8,877 bases of DNA. Source: Chitinivibrionales bacterium (GTDB taxonomy: Bacteria; Fibrobacterota; Chitinivibrionia; Chitinivibrionales; FEN-1185). Each line of letters begins with the position of its first letter. The stretch's first letter is position 1. Shown here one piece after another: positions 1-5,329 of the stretch. Location: contig JAQUMP010000119.1 of NCBI GenBank assembly GCA_028718065.1, positions 1 through 8,877 on the forward strand, written 5' to 3'. The notes beneath the pieces are model-generated. The model was not told the origin of the DNA, did not search any database, and saw only the letters and a program-made list of their open reading frames with translations. Position numbers and translations under genes: made by a program.

Positions 1-1
1 G

Positions 2-811
2 CTATTGCTCGAGTCCTAAGACGTGCGCCATGGAATAGAGTCCCGGCTCCTGATTAAAAAGCCACAGGGCTGCATGCACGGCGCCCCGGGCAAGGGCACT
101 GCGGGTGTGCGCCACGTGGCGCAACTCGATGCGCTCACCCATACCGGCAAAGAGCACCGTATGGTCGCCCACGATATCGCCGCCGCGCACGGCATGCATG
201 CCGATTTCGCGTTTGTTGCGCTCGCCGGTAAGTCCGGCGCGGCCATTGCGCACGACTTCGTCGTAGGTCTGGGCCATGGCCTCCGCCGCGATTTCTCCGA
301 GTTTTTTGGCGGTCCCGCTGGGCGCGTCCTTTTTAAAACGATGGTGCGCTTCGATGATTTCAATGTCAAATTCATTGTGCAATTTTAAGGCGCAAATGCG
401 CGTGAGCCAGAAAAGCAAATTAACGCCCACGCTCATGTTCGGCGAAAATACAATTGCTTTTTCCTGGGCCACAGCTTCGATCGTGCCGACCTGTATGCCG
501 CTGAACCCGGTCGTGCCGATCACGAGCTTTGCGGATCGCTTTTCAAGCGCCTTAAGGAGCGCCATGCTTACTTCCGGTGCGGAAAAATCGATGACGACCG
601 CATTTTCAAGGGCGCACTCGTCAATGCTTTGCACAACCTGAATATTTTTATTTCCCATTCCCAGGGCCGGACCGATGTCGCCGCCTATGCCCGGATGCCC
701 CGGCGACTCGACGGCGCCGACTAAGCTGCACGCGGTGTGCTCCAGCGTACAACGCGCGATTTCCGCGCCCATGCGCCCCAGCGCACCGTTAATTATTATC
801 GGAACGGTCAT
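2..811 (-). CDS. dapB: 4-hydroxy-tetrahydrodipicolinate reductase
   Basis: Reduces the cyclic product of DapA to tetrahydrodipicolinate with NAD(P)H, the second committed step of diaminopimelate/lysine synthesis in the cytoplasm. The 269-residue length is normal for the family. Visible in order: the N-terminal dinucleotide-binding motif G9-A-L-G12-R-M-G15; an acidic residue at E35 where the family usually selects NAD; D75-F-S-x-P; G99-T-T-G102; and the signature at 154-168, E-A-H-H-R-F-K-K-D-A-P-S-G-T-A, holding the catalytic His156 and Lys160. The C-terminal G-M-x-E-x-I-E-L-x-H-x-A-x-x-R stretch is also present. The ATG start lies just before beta strand 1, although the upstream Shine-Dalgarno is weak (a purine-rich GAAAG-like run). 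It is last in the visible leftward operon, 47 nt after dapA. The gene is complete, with its stop at the window edge. Confidence 0.97.
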   Translation of the reverse strand: MTVPIIINGALGRMGAEIARCTLEHTACSLVGAVESPGHPGIGGDIGPALGMGNKNIQVVQSIDECALENAVVIDFSAPEVSMALLKALEKRSAKLVIGTTGFSGIQVGTIEAVAQEKAIVFSPNMSVGVNLLFWLTRICALKLHNEFDIEIIEAHHRFKKDAPSGTAKKLGEIAAEAMAQTYDEVVRNGRAGLTGERNKREIGMHAVRGGDIVGDHTVLFAGMGERIELRHVAHTRSALARGAVHAALWLFNQEPGLYSMAHVLGLEQ

Positions 812-858
812 AATACGGATAGTTTCTTTCTTTATTTTTTAAAAGGAGCGACGTCGGA

Positions 859-1746
859 TTAGCTGACTTTAGAGATACCTTTGCGCGCCAGCACCGCCAG
901 CAGCGTTTGTTTATGACCTTCGCTCATGGCGCACAGCGGCAGGCGCAGGTCGCCGGCGGCCAGTCCTAAATGGTTCATAGCGGTCTTAACCGGGATCGGG
1001 CTCGTTTCCAGAAAAAGAGCGTTGGACACGGGCAGCAGCTCTTCGTGCAAGGCAAGGGCCGCGGCCGAATCATGCCGCTGAAAGGCGGCAATCATGGCCA
1101 CCACTTTTTCGGGCCAGATATTGGCGGTGACCGACACCACGCCGCTGCCGCCGCAGGCGAGGATCGGCAGGGTAAGCGCATCGTCGCCGGAAAGAATGGT
1201 GAGCCGGTCGCCGAGCCGCCGGTGGATTTCCGAGATCTGGATAAGGTTGCCGCTGGCCTCCTTGACACCGACGATATGGGAAAACTCGCACAGACGCTCC
1301 AGGGTCTCGGGCGTAATGTTAACGCCGGTGCGTCCCGGAACATTATAGACGACCACATCCACGTCGACCGCGGTCGCGATTTGGCGGTAATGCTGGTAAA
1401 GCCCTTCCTGCGTGGGACGATTATAATAAGGAGTAATGCAAAGGATCGTTTCGGCGCCGCATTTTTTGGCGTAGCGGGCGCCGGCGATGGCTTCGGCCGT
1501 GTTGTTGGATCCGGCCCCGGCAATCACCTGCAGTTTGCCGCGTGAATATTCCAGCACGATCTCAACCACGCGGTGGTGCTCTTTCCACGAAAGCGTGGCC
1601 GATTCGCCCGTGGTGCCGCACGGCACGACGCCCGTGACCCCGCGTTCAATCAAAAACGCCAGGTTGCGGCGTATTCCTTCTTCGTCAATTTCGCCGCCCG
1701 GGGCAAAGGGCGTGACGATCGCCGTATAGCATCCCCGCAATTCCAT
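859..1746 (-). CDS. dapA: 4-hydroxy-tetrahydrodipicolinate synthase
   Basis: Condenses pyruvate with aspartate semialdehyde in the first committed step of the diaminopimelate/lysine branch. It is a class I aldolase of the NAL/DHDPS TIM-barrel family. At 295 residues it has typical length. Seen directly: G44-T-T-G-E48 (substrate-binding threonines), Y108 in P-Y-Y-N-R-P, Y134-N-V-P-G-R139-T (catalytic tyrosine and substrate-binding arginine), and G160-V-K-E-A-S-G, in which Lys162 forms the Schiff base. Keeping both the GTTGE and YNVPGRT signatures favours DHDPS over N-acetylneuraminate lyase or other barrel relatives, and the adjacent dapB supports this. The ATG has a GAGG site 6 nt upstream. 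It starts only 15 nt after the rplI stop, so it is very likely cotranscribed with the ribosomal genes. Confidence 0.97.
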   Translation of the reverse strand: MELRGCYTAIVTPFAPGGEIDEEGIRRNLAFLIERGVTGVVPCGTTGESATLSWKEHHRVVEIVLEYSRGKLQVIAGAGSNNTAEAIAGARYAKKCGAETILCITPYYNRPTQEGLYQHYRQIATAVDVDVVVYNVPGRTGVNITPETLERLCEFSHIVGVKEASGNLIQISEIHRRLGDRLTILSGDDALTLPILACGGSGVVSVTANIWPEKVVAMIAAFQRHDSAAALALHEELLPVSNALFLETSPIPVKTAMNHLGLAAGDLRLPLCAMSEGHKQTLLAVLARKGISKVS

Positions 1747-1761
1747 ACCATGCCTCGTGGG

Positions 1762-2214
1762 TTACTTGGATTCGTCTTTAACGACCCAGACCTTGAGCTT
1801 GGCGCTTTCGTCTTTGTAAAGCGTAACCGTAACCGTATAAACGCCGAGTTGCTTAATGGGTTCGGGCAGATCGATGGCGCTGCGCTCGATTTCGAACCCC
1901 TCTTTCTTAAGAAAATCGGCGATGTCCGCGGCGGTAACCGAACCGAACAGTTTTTCTTCTTCGGCCACAGCCGCGGTTATGGTACACGGGACCTTTTCGA
2001 TTTTCTTAGCAAGCTGCCGCGCTTCCTTGAGTTTTTTCTCCTCGCGGCGCGCTTCGGTTTTGCGGGCGGCATCGAGCGTGCCGATATTGCCGGCCGTGGC
2101 CACCACCGCAAGCTCCGAAGGGATTAAATAATTACGCGCAAAGCCATCGGCGACGGAGATGACTTCCATGGCTTTGCCGACTTTATCGACGTCTTTTTTA
2201 AGTATTACTTTCAT
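1762..2214 (-). CDS. rplI: 50S ribosomal protein L9
   Basis: Large-subunit protein bL9, which binds 23S rRNA near the L1 stalk and helps maintain reading frame. The 150 residues show the two-domain layout of the family: an N-terminal rRNA-binding domain (about 1-50) with M-K-V-I-L and D-G-F-A-R-N-Y-L-I-P at 23-32, a long charged connecting helix rich in Lys/Glu/Arg (about 45-75), and a C-terminal domain with K-L-F-G-S-V-T. One deviation: the usual glycine pair after the K-V-G turn (G-x-x-G) reads G-K-A-M here. The ATG is preceded by GAGGA at about 7 nt. The gene lies 18 nt after rpsR, the classical rpsR-rplI order, and 15 nt before dapA. Confidence 0.96.
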   Translation of the reverse strand: MKVILKKDVDKVGKAMEVISVADGFARNYLIPSELAVVATAGNIGTLDAARKTEARREEKKLKEARQLAKKIEKVPCTITAAVAEEEKLFGSVTAADIADFLKKEGFEIERSAIDLPEPIKQLGVYTVTVTLYKDESAKLKVWVVKDESK

Positions 2215-2232
2215 GGGGCATTCCTCTCTTGA

Positions 2233-2460
2233 TCAGCGGATATTTTCGGCGACAAACGGCAGGAGTGCCAGGTGCCGTGCACGCTTAATGGCAACCGCAA
2301 GCGCGCGCTGGTGCTTGGGACACGTTCCCGAAAGGCGGCGCGGAACGATCTTGCCGCGTTCGGTGATAAAATGACGCAAGGTTTTATCGTCTTTATAATC
2401 GGGTTCAAAAAAACGTACATCGAAGACGCACACTCTTTTTCTACGTTCACGTTTCATCAT
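2233..2460 (-). CDS. rpsR: 30S ribosomal protein S18
   Basis: Small-subunit protein bS18, which binds the platform of the 30S subunit as a heterodimer with bS6. The 75 residues are typical. The recognisable core is K-T-L-R-H-F-I-T-E-R-G-K-I followed by P-R-R-L-S-G-T-C and K-H-Q-R-A-L-A-x-A-I-K-R-A-R-H-L-A-L-L-P-F. The basic N-terminus (R-R-K-R-V-C-V-F) keeps one cysteine of the region that often carries two. Two consecutive ATG codons are available. The first is preferred because GGGAG lies 9 nt upstream of it. The gene sits 64 nt downstream of rpsF with no ssb between them, and 18 nt before rplI. Confidence 0.96.
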   Translation of the reverse strand: MMKRERRKRVCVFDVRFFEPDYKDDKTLRHFITERGKIVPRRLSGTCPKHQRALAVAIKRARHLALLPFVAENIR

Positions 2461-2524
2461 GCTGGTATTCTCCCTGTCGATAGCAATTAAAAATTAAAAT
2501 CATGTTTTTATAGGGAATGCCGAA

Positions 2525-2905
2525 TTAATCCTGGTCCTCCAACATTTCATCCCGCACCGTCGGGACCACGTCCGCGACTTCTCCTTCGCCAAGCGAACCT
2601 TCGGGCCGTTCCTTAACGCGCATATCGCGCACGACGGACAGAAAGCGGATGACCTTTTCGTTGAGCTTGAGCTGTTTTTCCAGCGCGCCCACGGTAAGGC
2701 TGTCGCCCTGGTAGACAAACAGGTAGTAGTCACCCGTCTTCTTTTTCTTAATATCATACGCCAGGGGACGTTTGCCCCAGGGCACGATTTTATCGAAATC
2801 CGCATGCTCCTTAAGAAACTTCTCGACTTTTTCCTTTTCCTTGAGCACGGCATCATCGGGCTGCGAGCCGTCAAAGATGATCATCGTTTCATACGGTCGT
2901 TTCAC
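2525..2905 (-). CDS. rpsF: 30S ribosomal protein S6
   Basis: Small-subunit protein bS6, partner of bS18 in the 30S platform. The 126-residue product has the N-terminal K-R-P-Y-E-T-M-I-I-F-D strand typical of S6, then W-G-K-R-P-L-A-Y-D-I-K-K-K-x-x-G-x-Y-Y-L-F and L-N-E-K-V-I-R-F-L. The acidic tail ends E-D-Q-D, resembling the variable tails that are glutamylated in some bacteria. I place the start at a GTG (2905-2903) because an almost perfect AAAGGAGGT lies 5 nt upstream. The in-frame ATG at 2932 has no ribosome site, would add nine residues unlike S6, and would itself lie in the base of a hairpin. Pth lies 82 nt upstream, and that gap holds the leader hairpin. Confidence 0.95.
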   Translation of the reverse strand: MKRPYETMIIFDGSQPDDAVLKEKEKVEKFLKEHADFDKIVPWGKRPLAYDIKKKKTGDYYLFVYQGDSLTVGALEKQLKLNEKVIRFLSVVRDMRVKERPEGSLGEGEVADVVPTVRDEMLEDQD

Positions 2906-2931
2906 AAGCAACCTCCTTTGGACTAGTGGCA

Positions 2932-2953
2932 TGGGGCGGTGTTTTCCGCCCCA
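2932..2953 (-). promoter_or_regulatory. Stem-loop in the rpsF leader
   Basis: Perfect 8-bp GC-rich inverted repeat, TGGGGCGG / CCGCCCCA, with a 6-nt loop (AAAACA on the mRNA strand). It lies between pth and rpsF and ends about 13 nt before the strong rpsF Shine-Dalgarno. No U-tract follows, so it is not a standard terminator. In several bacteria the S6:S18 complex is known to bind a hairpin carrying a CCG element in its own rpsF leader. The position, and the CCG at the loop-stem junction, make this a candidate for such a site, but the consensus could not be checked. It could instead be a processing or mRNA-stability element. Confidence 0.45.
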
Positions 2954-2987
2954 CGCAGGATGGATTTACAGGAACAACGAAAATTTG

Positions 2988-3617
2988 TTACCGGTTGAAC
3001 GCATTCATGGCCGCGTTGAATCCGTTTTCGCATAAGTAAACCAGTGCTTCGGCGGCGCGCTCGATTGCCGCCGTTACCGCCGCGCACTGTGAAACCTCAA
3101 AATCGCCCAGGACAAAATCGATCACCGATTTTCCCGCCGGCAGCGGGCCGATGCCCACGCGCAGGCGGCCAAAACCTTCGCCCACCGCGGCAATGCACGA
3201 TTTAAGCCCGTTGTGCCCCCCGGCGGAGCCGCCGCTGCGCAGGCGCAAGGTCCCCAGGACAATATTAAAATCGTCGACAATGACGATGGTCCGATCGATG
3301 GCGCCGCCGGCGGCCAGGACCGCTTTTAAAACGTCGCCGCTCTTATTGACAAAAGACAAAGGCTTAACAAGCGCTACTTTTTTGCCGCCCAGAAGGCCGG
3401 TAACCACCGTGGCCCCGCGCAGCCGGCCCCGTCGCGCGGCACCGAGCCTTCCGGCCAGAAGATCCAGCACCATAAAGCCGATATTATGACGGGTGCGGCG
3501 ATATTTTTTGCCGGGGTTGCCGAGTCCGAAAAAGATATAGTCGCAATCGGTAAACTCGGCCCGCCGCCGGAATTTTTCAAAGAAAAATAAAAGAGCATTC
3601 ACCCATTTTTGCCTCAT
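2988..3617 (-). CDS. pth: Peptidyl-tRNA hydrolase
   Basis: Cleaves the ester bond of peptidyl-tRNAs released from stalled ribosomes so the tRNA can be reused. Family residues are visible: G31-L-G-N34-P-G, T-R-H44-N-I-G-F (catalytic His), K85-P-L-S-F-V-N91-K-S-G, D115-D-F-N, and G133-G-H135-N136-G-L-K-S. The residue before N91 is Val rather than the usual Met, and the common D-E-L-D segment reads D-D-F-N. At 209 residues it has about 24 extra residues before the normal start, containing an A-L-L-F-F-F patch and an R-R-R cluster. The ATG at 3617 has no clear ribosome site. A GTG at 3602 has GAGG 9 nt upstream and would shorten the product by five residues. No conventional start codon lies closer to the catalytic core, so most of the extension appears real. 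The gene follows rplY by 20 nt. Confidence 0.94.
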   Translation of the reverse strand: MRQKWVNALLFFFEKFRRRAEFTDCDYIFFGLGNPGKKYRRTRHNIGFMVLDLLAGRLGAARRGRLRGATVVTGLLGGKKVALVKPLSFVNKSGDVLKAVLAAGGAIDRTIVIVDDFNIVLGTLRLRSGGSAGGHNGLKSCIAAVGEGFGRLRVGIGPLPAGKSVIDFVLGDFEVSQCAAVTAAIERAAEALVYLCENGFNAAMNAFNR

Positions 3618-3637
3618 AGCAAGGCTTCAACCGACGA

Positions 3638-4396
3638 TTACTTCTTGGCCGCTTTCTTGGAAGAAGCGTCCTTCTTGGGAGCGGCCTCTTTCTTGGCGGC
3701 GCCGTCGGTTTTGGCGCCTTCAGGAGCAGCGCCCGGAGCGGCAGGCGTACCAGCGGCAGCGGCAGCGGCGCCGCCTTCGGCCGGCACAGCGCCTTCGGCC
3801 GTAACCGCGACTTCTTCGACCTTGACCTCTTCTTCGGTGGCATGCGTACAGGCCGCGATAACGGCTTCGGGCGGGTCCTTGAGCACAACCTTGGGAACGG
3901 AAATATCGCGCACGTGGACCGATCCGCCGATCTTAAGTTCGGTAACGTCGACCGTGATTTTTTCGGGAATATCGGCCGGCAGACATTCGATTAAAAGCAC
4001 TTTCATGGGGTTTTGCAGAACGCCGTTGGCCTCGCGCACGCCAAGCGGAATGCCGAGAATCTGGACCGGACAATTAACCGAGATGGTTTCGTTCATGGCA
4101 ACGTGCTGAAAATCAACATGAAAAAACAGGGTCGTTGTTTTGATGCAGTCGCGCTGGATTTCTTTGATGACCGCGATCGAATCGCCGTTTTCTTCGGGCA
4201 GCTCCAGGTCGATGAGGTGCATGGTCTGTTTTGCCCGCACCAGGTTGGCCAGCTCGCGGCTGTTGACTTCGATGTTTTTAGTCTGACGGTTGTGGCCGTA
4301 ATAGGCCGCCGGGACCCAACCGGAACGTCTGAGTTTGCCGGTATATTTTTTACCGGTTCCAGTGCGTGCACGCGCTTTTAATTTGACGATTTCCAC
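3638..4396 (-). CDS. rplY: 50S ribosomal protein L25, CTC/TL5 type
   Basis: Large-subunit bL25 of the long (general stress protein CTC / TL5) form, which binds 5S rRNA. The N-terminal 5S-binding domain (about 1-95) includes R-x-x-x-G-T-G-K-K near the start, G-W-V-P-A-A-Y-Y-G, and F-F-H-V-D-F-Q near 91-97. The C-terminal beta domain runs from about 100 to 187, with P-V-Q-I-L-G-I-P-L-G and V-H-V-R-D-I-x-V-P. After residue 187 comes a 65-residue low-complexity tail, first acidic, then Ala/Gly/Pro-rich, then Lys-rich, making the protein 252 residues, longer than most CTC proteins. The start is a GTG with GGGAGG about 6 nt upstream. The tRNA-Gln gene lies 76 nt upstream, and pth follows by 20 nt, the usual rplY-pth pairing. 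Confidence 0.94.
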   Translation of the reverse strand: MEIVKLKARARTGTGKKYTGKLRRSGWVPAAYYGHNRQTKNIEVNSRELANLVRAKQTMHLIDLELPEENGDSIAVIKEIQRDCIKTTTLFFHVDFQHVAMNETISVNCPVQILGIPLGVREANGVLQNPMKVLLIECLPADIPEKITVDVTELKIGGSVHVRDISVPKVVLKDPPEAVIAACTHATEEEVKVEEVAVTAEGAVPAEGGAAAAAAGTPAAPGAAPEGAKTDGAAKKEAAPKKDASSKKAAKK

Positions 4397-4472
4397 GAAA
4401 AACCTCCCACGATCGATTAACTATTTATTTATAATTTTTAAAATAGGCCGTTTACTTCTTTTTTATAGAAAG

Positions 4473-4544
4473 CTGGGGCGGAAGGATTCGAACCTCCGAA
4501 TACATGGACCAAAACCACGTGACTTGCCACTTGTCGACGCCCCA
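4473..4544 (-). tRNA. tRNA-Gln (anticodon UUG)
   Basis: Folds by eye into a complete cloverleaf on the minus strand. The acceptor stem TGGGGCG pairs with CGCCCCA over 7 bp. The D arm is a 3-bp GAC/GTC stem, and the anticodon stem CGTGG/CCATG encloses the loop TTTTGGT with anticodon TTG at 34-36. The variable loop is short. The T arm is GGAGG/CCTTC around TTCGAAT, with one G-U pair. The discriminator base is G. The 3' CCA is not encoded: the genome reads CTT after the discriminator, so CCA must be added by a nucleotidyltransferase. It lies between spoVG and rplY in the same orientation; tRNA-Gln next to rplY/pth is a familiar neighbourhood in several phyla. Confidence 0.96.
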
Positions 4545-4742
4545 GTATACAAAGCACCTTCCGTAGTTTTTATCGCCCCGGTTAAAAAATGGTCCCCCGC
4601 GTCCAAGGACGCCGCGATTAATAATCTGCTAAAAATAATATCAGTCAGGCAAAAAGGGAACAGATATTTACAGCCGCCCGCCTGAGGCATGCACAGGGGT
4701 TTATCGGCGATGAAGTTTCCCGAAGCTAACGCGGGCCTTTTT

Positions 4743-5060
4743 CTACTCGAGTTCAAACACTTCGTTTTTGTCGAGGCCCGCGGCAACCGGGGCCGCAAGC
4801 GGCTGTTTGCTGAGTTCATTTTCAAAGGCGTCCAAGACCCGGTCTTCGATCGTTTTGCGCATATCGTTCGTGATGGGATGGGCGATATCCTGATAACTGC
4901 CATCTTTACGCTTGCGATTAGGCATGGAAACAAAATAACCTTTGCTGCCGTTTATGACTTTAAGGCTCCGCACGACGAAGCTGTTATCGAAGGTAATGCT
5001 GGCAAAGGCCTTGAGCTTTTCTTCGGTGCGAAGGGTAATGCGGACTTCCGTGATTTCCAC
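4743..5060 (-). CDS. spoVG: Septation/regulatory protein SpoVG
   Basis: Small SpoVG-family protein. In Firmicutes and spirochaetes it acts as a site-specific DNA/RNA-binding regulator, originally linked to septation during sporulation. Its role in non-sporulating lineages is not settled. The family core is clear: E-I-T-E-V-R-I at the start, A-S-I-T-F-D-N-S-F-V-V, V-I-N-G-S-K-G-Y-F-V-S-M-P-N-R-K, and D-I-A-H-P-I. I choose the GTG at 5060 (105 residues): its next residues align with the N-terminus of Bacillus SpoVG, and GGAG lies 8 nt upstream. The ATG two codons earlier leaves only 2 nt after GGAG. A far upstream ATG at 5171 would add 37 unrelated residues. It is the first gene of the leftward block. 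Confidence 0.93.
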   Translation of the reverse strand: MEITEVRITLRTEEKLKAFASITFDNSFVVRSLKVINGSKGYFVSMPNRKRKDGSYQDIAHPITNDMRKTIEDRVLDAFENELSKQPLAAPVAAGLDKNEVFELE

Positions 5061-5093
5061 CGGCATGTCTCCTGCTGAATAAATAGCCTTATT

Positions 5094-5108
5094 CCGCCTG
5101 CGTGGCGG
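5094..5108 (-). promoter_or_regulatory. Small hairpin in the spoVG leader
   Basis: A 5-bp perfect GC stem, CCGCC / GGCGG with a 5-nt loop, lies in the proposed spoVG 5' leader about 21 nt before the ribosome site. No U-tract follows, so it is not a terminator. It could stabilise the mRNA or be incidental in GC-rich sequence. Confidence 0.25.
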
Positions 5109-5135
5109 CGTTCTCTTATAAGTACTATGTTTTTT

Positions 5136-5165
5136 AATATAGTTATGTGAGTAATTCAAAAACAA
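5136..5165 (-). promoter_or_regulatory. Candidate sigma70-type promoter for spoVG
   Basis: On the minus strand TTGTTT (5165-5160) and TATATT (5141-5136) are separated by 18 nt in an AT-rich stretch. The -10 matches consensus at five of six positions and the -35 only at its TTG. Transcription would start near 5129, giving a leader of about 70 nt to the spoVG GTG. This is the only reasonable -35/-10 pair I found upstream of the leftward block, but the -35 is weak and AT-rich DNA yields such pairs by chance. Confidence 0.4.
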
Positions 5166-5169
5166 CGGC

Positions 5170-5206
5170 AAAGCGCAGGATTATTAATTATTGACCCTTG
5201 CGCTTT
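5170..5206. promoter_or_regulatory. Inverted repeat over the divergent promoter region (candidate operator)
   Basis: AAAGCGCA (5170-5177) and its exact reverse complement TGCGCTTT (5199-5206) are separated by 21 nt. The arm centres are 29 bp apart, a little under three helical turns. The right arm lies in the spacer of the proposed argF promoter, and the left arm lies just upstream of the proposed spoVG -35. The AT-rich stretch between the arms could also serve as an UP-like element for argF. It does not resemble the known ArgR box. It could be a binding site for an unknown regulator or a chance repeat. Confidence 0.35.
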
Positions 5207-5220
5207 ACCACTTGCATAAT
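5191..5220 (+). promoter_or_regulatory. Candidate sigma70-type promoter for argF
   Basis: TTGACC (5191-5196) and CATAAT (5215-5220) are separated by 18 nt, each matching consensus at five of six positions. An AT-rich run (TTATTAATTA) lies immediately upstream, as in UP elements. The start site would be near 5227, giving a leader of about 100 nt before argF. That leader is GC-rich and holds complementary segments GCCGCGG (5261-5267) and CCGCGGC (5300-5306) that could pair. Confidence 0.6.
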
Positions 5221-5329
5221 GCCACCCTTACGGATGTATTTTATATTTTGTGATGCCGCCGCCGCGGTCTCCCGCAGCAGGCATGCAAAACGCCCCGGCC
5301 CGCGGCAACGAAAGAGGGAAAGAATTTTC

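Noticed and set aside
970..1545. Open frame of 191 codons on the plus strand opposite dapA
   Set aside because: Antisense shadow of a well-supported dapA; low-complexity Gly/Arg/His composition, no ribosome site and no recognisable family.
1573..2127. Open frame of 184 codons on the plus strand across dapA and rplI
   Set aside because: It spans two real genes in antisense and its Phe-rich composition reflects the complement of Lys/Glu codons in L9.
4584..4612. Palindrome GCGTCC-AA-GGACGC followed on the minus strand by T6, between spoVG and tRNA-Gln
   Set aside because: Terminator-like, but the T-run begins 9 nt beyond the stem and the loop is too tight for all six pairs, leaving five; not good enough to call.
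4719..4735. CCCG/CGGG hairpin just after the spoVG stop
   Set aside because: Four base pairs, with the T-run on the wrong side for minus-strand transcription; probably chance.
4545..4742. 198-nt gap between spoVG and tRNA-Gln, checked for a small gene or RNA
   Set aside because: No open frame with a ribosome site, no clear promoter pair and no recognisable structured RNA.
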